A stretch of 64,000 nt of DNA from DASRLE01 sp963825315 (lineage in GTDB: Bacteria; Verrucomicrobiota; Verrucomicrobiia; Limisphaerales; Palsa-1400), in assembly GCA_963825315.1 (NCBI GenBank), contig CAWGST010000002.1:124001-188000 (forward strand), given 5' to 3'. Every line of letters starts with the position of its first letter. Positions within the stretch are counted from its first letter, which is position 1. The translations under genes and the position numbers were made by a program. The notes below the pieces were generated by a model. The model was not told the DNA's origin, did no database searches, and saw nothing but the letters and a program-made list of their open reading frames with translations. Below, one piece after another: positions 46,467 through 55,955 of the stretch.

Positions 46467-46555
46467 TGGTGGGCGAGGAAAGGGTTCGAACCTTCACAGC
46501 ATTTCTGCTACATGAATTTTCATTCACGCGCGTCTGCCAATTCCGCCACTCGCCC
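46467..46555 (-). tRNA. Class II, Leu-type tRNA with 8-base anticodon loop
   Basis: Acceptor GGGCGAG pairs perfectly with CTCGCCC and is followed by A-CCA. The D arm TGGCGGAATTGGCAGACGC is Leu-like. There is a long variable arm (AGCA-GAAA-TGCT) and a T arm around GGTTCGAACC. The anticodon stem CGTGA/TCATG encloses eight bases, ATGAAAAT, not seven; after the U-turn T the triplet reads GAA. The T arm also has one extra base. Either it is decayed, carries base-call indels, or is an odd functional tRNA. Confidence 0.65.
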
Positions 46556-46651
46556 ATTGATTGATAACAGCTATTACGTCACGACGCTGAAAGTCAAATT
46601 GATTCTGCTTTGAAGGCCAACGTTCTTCGCTCCGACTGGACACACCTTCGT

Positions 46652-47665
46652 TCACACTTCTGATGATTCATCGAGGCCAGTGTCCAGAGTATCACCTGCC
46701 ATTTTGTCCCCTGCGCGAGTTTTGGATTCAGAGGCCATTTTTTCCAAGTACATCTGTCTGGCGTTGACAAACATTCCAAAAAGCCGGGGTGGAACCAGTC
46801 GCTTCCATCCGAGTTGAAGCCTTAACGCAAAGACTATCCTCCCCTTCAAAGTCAATGGAACGAAATACCTCGGAACACGGATTTCAACAAAACCGTTGCG
46901 ATGCTTGAACTGGCTCAATGAACTTGTTTTGTTGCTGCCATAAGTGTATCTGCCATAGACGAAATAAGAGGAGCCTCTCTGGCAGCATAGCTCAACGGCT
47001 TTGGCGATCAAGGCATTGAGAGGGCGTTTATCATTATGCTCCTGTTTGGCGACGATTTGGAGGATGCGGGCGATCCTTCCCACATGAACAATCTTCATGA
47101 AACCGACGAACTCATCTCCGCAATGAGCCACGATGAACTGGCTCCGATCCAAATGGGTGCCATTTTCGCGTTTGACGGTTTCAAAGTCCTTGCCGTAATG
47201 CCAGTAGTAACGGCCTTGCCGGACCGGAGTTTCATTGTAAACCTCCCAAATCCCCCGGGCCAGGTCATCATCATATTTGGCCTCCTTGAGAGTCAAGCCC
47301 AGCCGGCTGCCCCGGGTAATATCCTGCCTTAGTTTTCGTGAGACGCGTTTCTCCCACCAGTCGTCGAAGGTGGTGATGGGAATGGCCGCGACACTGTCCC
47401 ACTCCATCCCGTAAGGGTGCTTGGGGCGGATATCGTAAATTAATTGGGAAAACGCGAAGATGTCCGGCCGGGCCACCGATTTTTTGAGGGCGGAAATAAA
47501 AAGTTCCGGGTCCTTGACCGGCTCGTCTTCAAGCCACTCCTCGCCCTGGATTGTGGCCATCCGGCACCATTTGCCGGTCGTAATAACACTTCTTCCGCCA
47601 ATCATTGCACGAGGCACCCGGACCGGTTTCCCGGAGAAACTTATCTCGATGATGTCCTCTGTCAT
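46652..47665 (-). CDS. GNAT/FemAB-like acyltransferase of polysaccharide locus
   Basis: 337 residues from ATG 47665 with AGGGGG upstream. An in-frame upstream start (47704) would add 13 unconvincing residues. The middle and C-terminal part has a GNAT-like fold: RSQFIVAHCGDEFVGFMKIV, LNALIAKAVELCCQRGSSYF and QFKHRNGFVEIRVPRYF. Such proteins resemble FemAB-type aminoacyl or acyl transferases. The substrate is unknown. It follows the GT4 gene at 47705. Confidence 0.65.
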   Translation of the reverse strand: MTEDIIEISFSGKPVRVPRAMIGGRSVITTGKWCRMATIQGEEWLEDEPVKDPELFISALKKSVARPDIFAFSQLIYDIRPKHPYGMEWDSVAAIPITTFDDWWEKRVSRKLRQDITRGSRLGLTLKEAKYDDDLARGIWEVYNETPVRQGRYYWHYGKDFETVKRENGTHLDRSQFIVAHCGDEFVGFMKIVHVGRIARILQIVAKQEHNDKRPLNALIAKAVELCCQRGSSYFVYGRYTYGSNKTSSLSQFKHRNGFVEIRVPRYFVPLTLKGRIVFALRLQLGWKRLVPPRLFGMFVNARQMYLEKMASESKTRAGDKMAGDTLDTGLDESSEV

Positions 47666-47704
47666 ATTAGGACGCCCCCTGGTTACCAAGGGGCGAAACT
47701 GCAA

Positions 47705-48826
47705 TTAGTTCATGGAGTCTGCCCCGCCTGCCGGGCCGGGCCGCCGCAGAAACTCCAGGCAATCACGAAAGCCTTTGTACATCCCCTCGGTCGAAGCCTC
47801 GGAAAGGATGTCGTGACGGGCGTTGCGGGAGAATTCGGCGCGGAGCGTGTCGTTGTCCAGCAGTTCAAAGATCCTGGCCTGAAGCGCCGCCAGGTCGTTT
47901 TCCGGCACCATGAAGCCGTTGCGGCCGGGTTTCAAATAGGCGATTTCAGGAGGGTGCTTGCCCTCCTCGGTCACCACCGGAAGTCCAAAATAAAAGGCTT
48001 GGTTCAGCCCCAAACCGACGTGGCCGGGAATGGCAAAGACATCCGCCATTTTGAAAATCCGGCTGATCTGCAGGTTTTGCGGATCGTGAACTTCCCCAAG
48101 GTACACGGTGGTCTGTGGATTGATGCGCGCTTTCCACTCCTCCTTCATGCCGGAACCGACGATGACCAACCCGGCCTTGCGGCCATGCACGTCACGGAAG
48201 ATTTCGATCAAATGATCCACTCGTTTGCGCCCGTCATCCACGTCCATCCGCCCGGCAAATAGAACCACTTTCTCGAACGGAATATTGAGTTGGCGCTTAA
48301 TCTCCGCCTTGGATTCCAGCACCGGCGGGAAGTCCTCGAAATTAATCGTGTTATTGGCCGGAAAGGCTTTGTGACGCGCGGAGGGCGGGACGTTCTTGAG
48401 CAAGTCCGCCGAATAAAGGATCAGGCCGTCGTGCAACCGCATCATATAGTCGAACACCAAGCCGCGCAGGGGGCTTGCGACGGCGTCGAGGTTGCGGGTT
48501 TTAGTCCAGAAAGCTACCGGGATGCGCTTCCACTTCAGCCAATGCGCCAGGGGCACAAAAATTCGGTCTTTGAGGTGGAGAAAGAGAATGACCGCGTCGG
48601 GTTTATGGCGGAGAATGGCTTGGCGGTAACGGCCAAATTTAAACGGAATCTCCTCGATTGGAAACAGGAGCGCGCCCGCATCCGGGTTCCTGAGTCGGTT
48701 GGTCAGCACCACAAATTCCCAGCCTTCCTGGCGGAATCGTTTCCAGAAATAATTGTAGAGCGAGATGCGGTAGTGCAGCACGTCATTGGAAATGAGCAGG
48801 ACTTTTTTCTGTTCTGTGGCGGCCAT
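47705..48826 (-). CDS. Family 4 glycosyltransferase
   Basis: 373 residues. GT-B fold: N-terminal KVLLISNDVLHYRISLYNYF, and the C-terminal donor domain with VVLFAGRMDVDDGRKRVDHL, GSGMKEEW, DVFAIPGHVGLGLNQAFYFG and GLPVVTEEGKHPPEI (the E-x7-E-like region). Adds a sugar to the lipid-linked repeat on the cytoplasmic face. Confidence 0.92.
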   Translation of the reverse strand: MAATEQKKVLLISNDVLHYRISLYNYFWKRFRQEGWEFVVLTNRLRNPDAGALLFPIEEIPFKFGRYRQAILRHKPDAVILFLHLKDRIFVPLAHWLKWKRIPVAFWTKTRNLDAVASPLRGLVFDYMMRLHDGLILYSADLLKNVPPSARHKAFPANNTINFEDFPPVLESKAEIKRQLNIPFEKVVLFAGRMDVDDGRKRVDHLIEIFRDVHGRKAGLVIVGSGMKEEWKARINPQTTVYLGEVHDPQNLQISRIFKMADVFAIPGHVGLGLNQAFYFGLPVVTEEGKHPPEIAYLKPGRNGFMVPENDLAALQARIFELLDNDTLRAEFSRNARHDILSEASTEGMYKGFRDCLEFLRRPGPAGGADSMN

Positions 48827-48869
48827 GGGGAGCCGGCATCAAACCGGGGAGATTGGGACGCCGCGGCGC

Positions 48870-50090
48870 TTACCGGGATGGCTGGGGTTCCTTCCGCGCG
48901 ATGTTGATGTTTTCGTAATGCAGGAGAATGGCCATCGCGGCGAACATGGTGGCCTGGCCCCAATGCAACGTCGGCGTCTTGTTCGTCATCACGGGGTATT
49001 TGCGATAGTAAAAATAACCGGTCGGATCCTGCATGTTGGCGATGGTCCAGAGTGCCACCTTTTCCGCAATGGAAACGCTTCGGGTGTCCAATTCATGCAG
49101 GTTGACCAGCGTTTGAATCGCCTGCGACGCGCATTGGATGTCCAGCGGCCGGGTCTTGTAGTCGTAGTACCGCGGTGTTCCGTCCGGCCCGAAAAACGTA
49201 TCGACGTAAAACTTGTATCCCTTCACCAAGGCGGGCTGAAACTTCTGGTTCCCCGTCCCTCGAATATAATAATCGATCGATTCCAGATTGTAGGCCGTGT
49301 GAAAGGAGTCCACCCAGCGCCAGCACGGCTGCGACCCGTAATTCCAAGCCCCGTTGGGCATTTGATCGCGCACCGTAAACTGGACGGCCTGTTCGGCAAT
49401 TTCCGTGTAAAGCGGGTTCGGAAGGTGCGAATGGACGCGGGCCAGCAATCCGGCCCCCAGAACATTGGAGTTGTGAATGCCGTGCTCCCCCGGGACCGGT
49501 TTGCCGCCGTTTTCCGGGATGTAGTTCAAACAGATGTCCCGGCCCGTCTCGATCCAACCCAGTTCCTTGGAAATAAATTCGGCGACGCCGGACGCGACCG
49601 CCAGGTCCTGTTCGGAGGAGAAGACATCGTAGGCATCCAAAAAAACATGGCCTATCAGGCTGGTCCACACGACCGTCGGCGTGCCGCGGGGAATGCGCCC
49701 GCCTCGTGATTCATAATCGAAATGATTGCCCCAGGCATTTCCCTTGAAACCGGGGCAGCGATGCTGAACCAGCCAATCCAGGCAATGCCGCATTTTGGCG
49801 CGATAAGCTTCCTGGCCGGTTGTTTGATAGAGCTTTAAATACCCTTGGGCAAAGAATCCCATGGCTTTGCTGCCTTGGGCAACTTTGATCCCCAAGAGCG
49901 GCCGCAGGTTAATGGGAAACCGGCGAACGGCCTGCTGCCACACGCGTCTGAGAAATGGGTGGCCCAAGGTAAACAGGCTCGCGTACGGCGATGACAAGCC
50001 ATCGAACGTATCATAGGCCCTATAGTCTCGAGTCGCAACCCACTCTTCCAGTTTCAGCAAGGAATTATGGATTTTTTCGTTTGGGAGCAT
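48870..50090 (-). CDS. Putative (alpha/alpha) toroid protein of unknown function
   Basis: 406 residues with no signal peptide or membrane helix. Helical repeats with conserved aromatic and acidic residues recall the (alpha/alpha)6 barrels of family 88/127-type hydrolases, lyases and uronyl C5-epimerases: RAYDTFDGLSSPYASLF, GNHFDYESRGGRIPRGTPTV, WRWVDSFHTAYNLESIDYYI and LHWGQATMFAAMAILLHY. Members of this group sit in several exopolysaccharide loci. It lies between two GT4 genes. A C5-epimerase or unsaturated-uronidase-like role is only a suggestion. Confidence 0.55.
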   Translation of the reverse strand: MLPNEKIHNSLLKLEEWVATRDYRAYDTFDGLSSPYASLFTLGHPFLRRVWQQAVRRFPINLRPLLGIKVAQGSKAMGFFAQGYLKLYQTTGQEAYRAKMRHCLDWLVQHRCPGFKGNAWGNHFDYESRGGRIPRGTPTVVWTSLIGHVFLDAYDVFSSEQDLAVASGVAEFISKELGWIETGRDICLNYIPENGGKPVPGEHGIHNSNVLGAGLLARVHSHLPNPLYTEIAEQAVQFTVRDQMPNGAWNYGSQPCWRWVDSFHTAYNLESIDYYIRGTGNQKFQPALVKGYKFYVDTFFGPDGTPRYYDYKTRPLDIQCASQAIQTLVNLHELDTRSVSIAEKVALWTIANMQDPTGYFYYRKYPVMTNKTPTLHWGQATMFAAMAILLHYENINIARKEPQPSR

Positions 50091-50099
50091 AGCGGTTGA

Positions 50100-51341
50100 T
50101 TAACCGTACATGGATTCGTAAGCACTCAGCAAGTTTTTCCCGACGATCGACCACTGCAACTCTCGTTCGACGCGCGCCCGCCCGAAGTCCCCCATTTCCT
50201 TCCGCAGCCCGGGGTCGTCCATCAGTTTCACGATCGCCGCCGCAAAAGCCTTCTCATCGTTCGGCGGCGTGAACAGGGCCGCTTTCTGCGCCGAAAATCG
50301 CGTCTCCTTCAGATCGAACGAAACGATCGGCTTGCTGAAGGCCATGTATTCCATGATCTTGATCCAGGTCGAAACGTCGTTCAATGGGCTGGAAGGGTCC
50401 GGGTCCACACAAATGTCAGCGGCGGCAAGGTTCGATCGCAAATCTTCTTCCGAGACGAACCCTGTCAGTTCCAAGCAAGCCTCCAGCTTCAGCTCCTTGG
50501 CCAGGACCCGCAGGTCTTCGAGGGAATCCCCACTACCCATGACGACACAGTAAAAATCGGTGCGATTGAGGTCATAATACAGATAATGGAGCGCGCGGAG
50601 CAGATAATCGACCCCGTCCTGGGGATTCAAAGCGCCAATGTAACAGAGGATGGTTTTCTTCATGGCGCGGAGGCGGGCACTGGGCGCCGCTCCAGCCATG
50701 CGCGAACCGTCCGGGCCATTCCTGACGACAAAAACAGTTCTGGGATCGCGCCTCCCGCGGTCTATCTGAACTTGCTTGTAAGACTCGTTCGTGGCGATCG
50801 TGACATTGGCCAGTCCCAGGCTGCCCGACTCAAAAAGGCGCAGCAGCCAGGAATAAAAGCCGTTTTTCGCCCCATAGCGCGATTGGTAGAGCTCCGGACA
50901 CAGGTCGTGATGATCAAAGACAAACTTCTTGCCCAGGAGCTTGAACGGCAGGGCGACGAGAAAAAGTGTGTCCGGCGGATTATGGGCGTGCAGGACATCA
51001 AACCCCTCCTTTATCAAAATGTGGAAGCTGAGCCCCAGGCAGGAACCGGTGAAACTTCCATACTCCGCCATATAGCCCAGGAGAGATTTGACCTTGAGCC
51101 AAAGCATCCCCAAGACACCTGCGTTTCTGGCGGGCGTCTTGTTGAACAGCTCAAAAGGCCGCACGCGGTAAGCCCTGACGCCGTTGATTTCCTCGGTGAA
51201 CGGCTGCCCCGGTTTGCGCCACGCAATGACCGAAACACGATGGCCCGCGCCAGCCAGCAAGGTGGCTTCATTCCGCACCCGGCTATCCTGCGGGTAGCAA
51301 TTCTCCACCAACATCAGGATGCGGAGGCGCTTGCTGGACAT
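50100..51341 (-). CDS. Family 4 glycosyltransferase
   Basis: 413 residues. GT-B fold: ILMLVENCYPQDSRVRNEA at the start, VLHAHNPPDT, FDHHDLCPELY, the donor-domain start ILCYIGALNPQDGVDYLL, VVMGSGDSLEDL and DPSSPLNDVSTWIKIMEYMA. The PxNDVSTWIK block is typical of GT4 enzymes using UDP-sugars. Adds a sugar to the repeat unit. Confidence 0.92.
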   Translation of the reverse strand: MSSKRLRILMLVENCYPQDSRVRNEATLLAGAGHRVSVIAWRKPGQPFTEEINGVRAYRVRPFELFNKTPARNAGVLGMLWLKVKSLLGYMAEYGSFTGSCLGLSFHILIKEGFDVLHAHNPPDTLFLVALPFKLLGKKFVFDHHDLCPELYQSRYGAKNGFYSWLLRLFESGSLGLANVTIATNESYKQVQIDRGRRDPRTVFVVRNGPDGSRMAGAAPSARLRAMKKTILCYIGALNPQDGVDYLLRALHYLYYDLNRTDFYCVVMGSGDSLEDLRVLAKELKLEACLELTGFVSEEDLRSNLAAADICVDPDPSSPLNDVSTWIKIMEYMAFSKPIVSFDLKETRFSAQKAALFTPPNDEKAFAAAIVKLMDDPGLRKEMGDFGRARVERELQWSIVGKNLLSAYESMYG

Positions 51342-51368
51342 AATTAGCCGGTCAACTGCAAAAACAGT

Positions 51369-52676
51369 TTACCAACAAATCCCTTCGTAATTTGCTTTGC
51401 CGGCAGCGGGTTCGCGCCACATGCGCACGAGGTCAATCATTGCCTTTCCGTCCAGGCTCTTGGCCAGCGCGTCCACGAATTGAGGCGTCTTTTTGCTGAC
51501 GACGATGACGTCGCTTTGGGCGAAAACGTCGCCAAGGTTTGGTACGATGAGCGAGGAAATATGCGGGATCGTTTGCTCGATGTAACGGCGGTTGGCGCCG
51601 ATCAATTGCGAAAGGGAAACCTCTTCGTCATAGATCGCCAGCTTGTAGCCTTTGCCCAGCAGGCGCTCAATGAGAATGACGATCGGGCTTTCCCGCAGAT
51701 CGTCCGTGCCCGCCTTGAAGCTCAAGCCCAGAACTCCAATCCGCTTTTTACCGGTCCGTTGCACCAGATCAAAAGCATAATCAAGGTGCTTGCGATTGCT
51801 TTCCAGAAGCGACCCCAGCACGGGCAGGTCCACGTCCAGTTGTTTGGCTCTATGCAAAATGGCGCGGAGGTCTTTCGGCAGACAGGAGCCGCCAAAGGCG
51901 AATCCCGGCCTCAAATAATAGGGCGAAAGGTTCAGCTTGGTGTCTCTGCAGAAAACGTCCATCACCGAGTGGCTGTCTATGCCCAGGCTCTTGCTCAACA
52001 CCCCTATCTCGTTGGCGAAGCAAACCTTCAAGGCGTGGAACGCGTTGCAGGCGTATTTGATCATCTCCGCCACCCGGATGGTGGTCTGCTCCAGCGGAGC
52101 TTCAATGCCCTCATAAAGTTTGGCCACCATGGCGCTGCTGCGCGGATCCAGGCTGCCGATGACTGTGAACGGCGGTGCGTGAAAATCCTTCACAGCGGTG
52201 GTTTCGCGCAAGAATTCCGGGTTCATGCAAACGCCAAAGTCCCGCCCCGGGACCTTGCCAGACCGCTCCGCCAGCAGCGGAATGATCCTCTCCTCCACCG
52301 TTCCCGGCACGACCGTGCTGCGCACATTGACAACATGATAGCCCTGGTGCGCGCGGAGCAAGTCGCCCAGCCGAGTGGCGACCCGGGTGACGTAGTCCAA
52401 GCCAAGACTGCCGTTGGCGTTGCTTGGCGTGCCGACGCAAATGATCGAAATGTCACCCAATTCGGCGACATCATTCGTGGCGCGAAGCCGGCCGGAGGAA
52501 ACGCCTTCCTTGATCAGGTCTTCCAGCCCGGGTTCAATCAACGGGCTGCGAGATTGGTTGAGGAGCGAGGTTTTATTGCTATCCGGGTCCACTCCTATGA
52601 CCTCGAATCCACGGGACGCCAAACAAGCGGAGGTAACGCAGCCCACATACCCCATGCCGAATATGTTTACTTTCAT
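51369..52676 (-). CDS. algD: GDP-mannose 6-dehydrogenase (AlgD-like)
   Basis: 435 residues from ATG 52676, the same size as AlgD. It has KVNIFGMGYVGCVTSACLA, NPEFLRETTAVKDF, the catalytic RPGFAFGGSCLPKDL (Cys265) and an end YEGICW that matches the AlgD C-terminal signature. It oxidises GDP-mannose to GDP-mannuronic acid. A UDP-glucose dehydrogenase is the alternative; FGMGYVG and the C-terminus favour AlgD. No algA-type GDP-mannose synthesis gene is in the window. Confidence 0.85.
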   Translation of the reverse strand: MKVNIFGMGYVGCVTSACLASRGFEVIGVDPDSNKTSLLNQSRSPLIEPGLEDLIKEGVSSGRLRATNDVAELGDISIICVGTPSNANGSLGLDYVTRVATRLGDLLRAHQGYHVVNVRSTVVPGTVEERIIPLLAERSGKVPGRDFGVCMNPEFLRETTAVKDFHAPPFTVIGSLDPRSSAMVAKLYEGIEAPLEQTTIRVAEMIKYACNAFHALKVCFANEIGVLSKSLGIDSHSVMDVFCRDTKLNLSPYYLRPGFAFGGSCLPKDLRAILHRAKQLDVDLPVLGSLLESNRKHLDYAFDLVQRTGKKRIGVLGLSFKAGTDDLRESPIVILIERLLGKGYKLAIYDEEVSLSQLIGANRRYIEQTIPHISSLIVPNLGDVFAQSDVIVVSKKTPQFVDALAKSLDGKAMIDLVRMWREPAAGKANYEGICW

Positions 52677-52712
52677 AATTCCACTCGAAATTCGCGTACA
52701 GTTATCCAAGGG

Positions 52713-53630
52713 TTATATCGTCTGCAAGTACCATTCAGTTAAGTCCTTGGGACGACAGCCCCAATAGAGGCCTTTATAGCTCGTGGCCACATATTCCAGC
52801 AAATCGGAATAGAACCGGATTGGATACCTCAGCCAATCACCTGCTTCGGATTTGAAATCGACGTAATCCGGATGGACGTTGACCAGAGCCATTCCGCCAT
52901 GACTGGCCACCCAGTCGAGCTTCCGCAACCAAACGTCCGGAGTCTGTTCGCCGAACAGGAGAAATAACGTGGAGTCCTGCGGCAGCGTGTAAGGAAGTTC
53001 CAAGTAGCCCCGGCCACTGATCCCTTTTTTCCAGAAGGGAAAAATCGTGCCAGTCCCGTCTGGTTGCGGCTCGAATGGGTCCGTATCGAAGGTGGAGGCA
53101 TCATATTGGATGTTCAGATCCTCCAACCAATCAAGATTGTGCAACATGAATCCCGCCCGAAAACCAACGGCGCCCCATTCCTTGAGGTAGCGGTTGATTT
53201 TTTCCGCGTTCGCGGCAAAATCCTCGCGTCCGCGGTAAAGTTTGCCGTCGTGCCGCAAATCATGCACCCCGACCTCGAAGCCGTTTCCCGTCAACTCGTC
53301 GCGCAATTCCTTCGGGACCCGATACTCGCCTTCGGGAATGAAATTAAACGAGGAACGAAACCCCCACTTCATTTCCAACTGCGCCAATTCCCGGCATTGA
53401 TCCACGCCAGTCTGCCCTTCGACATCATGAGTCAAGACGAAAGCGAATTTTTTCCCCTCTGGCCAGCCGGGCCAGCCGTCTGGCGGCCGTTCCGAACCGG
53501 GCAGAATCGGCCAAATCTCTCCCACATGCTTGCGTTGTCGCTGGACAAACCACTTGCGCACGATGTGCCGCGCGGAAGCAGGAATCAGAGGCTTGAGGCC
53601 GTAATAGAGTCTATTTCGAAACCCTGACAT
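52713..53630 (-). CDS. Polysaccharide-deacetylase-fold protein
   Basis: 305 residues from ATG 53630; a TTG at 53657 overlapping the previous stop is possible. It has FAFVLTHDVEGQTG (motif 1 as HD), EVGVHDLRHDGKLY (motif 2), GFRAGF and MALVNVHPDYVDF. This set resembles the divergent deacetylases of exosortase-type loci. It lacks a signal peptide. The sugar acted on is unknown. Confidence 0.8.
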   Translation of the reverse strand: MSGFRNRLYYGLKPLIPASARHIVRKWFVQRQRKHVGEIWPILPGSERPPDGWPGWPEGKKFAFVLTHDVEGQTGVDQCRELAQLEMKWGFRSSFNFIPEGEYRVPKELRDELTGNGFEVGVHDLRHDGKLYRGREDFAANAEKINRYLKEWGAVGFRAGFMLHNLDWLEDLNIQYDASTFDTDPFEPQPDGTGTIFPFWKKGISGRGYLELPYTLPQDSTLFLLFGEQTPDVWLRKLDWVASHGGMALVNVHPDYVDFKSEAGDWLRYPIRFYSDLLEYVATSYKGLYWGCRPKDLTEWYLQTI

Positions 53631-53653
53631 GGACGGAACAAACGACTGCCAAA

Positions 53654-55928
53654 TCAAATATCGTGGTGATGGCGGCCGGGACCGTAGGATCGATTTTTGT
53701 TGAGCACGACACCCACGTTGGTTTTGGATTCAGAGAGCACGGCCGCCGCCCGCGCCGCAACATCGCGATCGGTCTTCTCCGATTCAATGACCAGCAACAC
53801 CATATCCATAAACCGGGCAAGCCTGGGGGTGATGCTGATTTGGCTGACGGGAGGCATGTCGAAAATAATGTAATCGAAGTCGCTGGCTTTCATCTTGGGC
53901 AGCAAATGACTGAACCGTTTGGGCAAAACGCGGGGGAGCCGGTCGTCTTCGGGCAGTTCTTTGGCCACATAAAGACGGCCCTGCACCAAGGCGCTTTCAA
54001 GCGCCCCCTTTTCGAACACATCGTCCAGACCGCAATTGAGTTTGCCTTTGTAGAAATGATGGGCCTCGCCGTCGCGGACATTCATATTGACCAGCAAAAC
54101 GTTGCCGTCGCCCGTTTCGGAAAGGGATGAAGCCAACCCGGCGGCGGTGCTGGTGACACCTGCGCCTTCGCGGCAGCTTGTCACGGCAACCAGTTTTGGC
54201 TTGTGGGTGAGATTAATCATCTCAAAAAAGGTCATCAGCCGGTCGCGCAACGTCTCGTAAAAAGGCTCCAAGCCGTGACTTTTCTCCCAAAGAGCAAGGT
54301 GTCCGTTCGTCGGGGGGGAGGGCTGTTGGTCGGCGGCGGCCGGTTCGCCGGCCTCTTCTGTCTTGCCGGGCAGAAGAGCCATCTTTTTCGCATTCTTGAG
54401 GGCGCGGGACCCGCCCTTTCCATTCATTAGCGGAATGGAAATGAAGAAAGGCAATCCGAGCCTGGCCTGGACCTCCAACGGATGCTTGAGTGATCGATCC
54501 AAATAGAGCTCAATAAGGAAGGGCAAAACAAACGCAAGAGCAAGACCCCCAAACAGAATTCCGGCGGCTATTTTATAAAGTTTCACCACGTCCCGCGCCG
54601 GGGGCGTTGGTGTTTCCACCAAGCTGATATTGGAATTGCCCGGCCCCAAAACCTCATCGGCGCGGCTTTCTTCCAGCCTTTTTGAATAGTAGGAGAACTC
54701 GGCATCTTCGAGTATCCCTGTCCCGCTGCAACTGCAAAATGGAGCCTTCCTGCCCAGCCATGAGCGCGGCGTTGTTTCGAACCTCGGCAATTTGGTTGGT
54801 GAGAACCTTGAATCTTGCCGCCAGGGCTTCTGCTTTGATGATTTCCTCGTTCAAAGCAAGCGCCGGGTCCTGGGTTGGCGCGGGAGCGATCGCCGTTCCC
54901 CTCGTTTCGACAGGTTTCATGGCAGTCAAGCCGGGATATTTGTCCTCCAGTTCCTTTCTGAGAGTTTCGGCGCGGGCGACCTCACCCTGCTTTGTTTGAA
55001 CCAGAGAATTGTTGGTGGTATATTTAAGAAGCAGTTGATCTTCCTCCACTTGCAGACCATTCAACTTCTGACAGATCTTCTGGTAGTCAGACACTTTGTC
55101 AGGAGGGACCGACGCCACTGCGCCAGCGGCAGGCGCCACGTTGGTTGAAACGGCGGCGGCTGGTTTGGGCAGGAGTTTCTGCCTTTCCTTTATCGTTTGC
55201 TGGTAATCCGCCATTTGGGCTTCGGCCTCGTATATTTCCTGTTGGATTCTCGCTATCATGTCTCCCATCGTCTTCTTGCTCTCATCAAGTGATATGATGC
55301 CGGCCTTGCCTTTCGCGTCACGCAATTGGGTTTCGGTTTCATCCAGCTTGTGCTTGACCTCATCGGTCTCCCGAGTCAAAAACTCGTTGAACTCGGGACG
55401 GTGAATTTCGTTATGCCTTTTCAGATAGGTATCAATGAGCTGACCAAGGATGGGTTGCGCCATGTCAGGATCAGAGTAAGAAAAAATGAGGTCGATCACG
55501 TCGCTTTGTTTGGCTACATTTGCCATCAGGCCCTTTTTAATCAGATTTGCCGCCTGGAAACGGTTGGTTCCGCCGCCCACTTTAGCCAGAACTCTGGCGG
55601 GGGTCAGAACTTCCACCACGTTACTGGCCAGATCCAAACTGGTAAGAATCTCAATCTCGGAATTAATGATGTTCAGCCCGCGGGAGTCCGGGGATGTCAC
55701 TTGAGAGTCAGTCGCAGTCTGCTCCGGCGGTTTGGTTTCTTTGACATACTTGATCAGCACCCTGGCCTCCGACTGGTACGGTATGGGCCAGAAAACCAGC
55801 CCCACAATGGCGGCGGCCAAGGCCACCAGCGACAATATGGCAATAAGCCATTTGTGCCGAAAGAGAATGTAATAAACATCGCCCAGGGTGATCCCTGGCG
55901 GTGGCGGGGCTGTTTGCTTTGGATTCAT
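53654..55928 (-). CDS. Wzz/Wzc-like chain-length and export protein with degenerate BY-kinase domain, one frameshift
   Basis: About 758 residues. The N-terminal Wzz domain has a membrane helix (WLIAILSLVALAAAIVGLVF); a long coiled-coil periplasmic part, a GNVR-like end, a second helix (AAGILFGGLALAFVLPFLIE) and a C-terminal ATPase follow. At about 54710-54722 one extra base shifts the frame; correction joins LQRDRD to EDAEFSYYSKRLEESRADE. The ATPase has VAVTSCREGAGVTSTAAGLA, with the Walker A lysine replaced, and VNMNVRDG in place of the usual IDxDxR; DYIIFDMPPV remains. There is no tyrosine-rich tail. It probably acts as a structural partner of the Wza-like protein rather than as a kinase. 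Confidence 0.87.
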
Positions 55929-55955
55929 GAATTTATGAAGGTGCCGGTGTTATGT

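Noticed and set aside
46351..46557. 68-codon minus-strand ORF
   Set aside because: It reads through the tRNA gene; the tRNA structure with CCA explains the sequence.
51480..52742. Plus-strand open frame of 420 codons
   Set aside because: Antisense shadow of the AlgD-like dehydrogenase, which has all family motifs.
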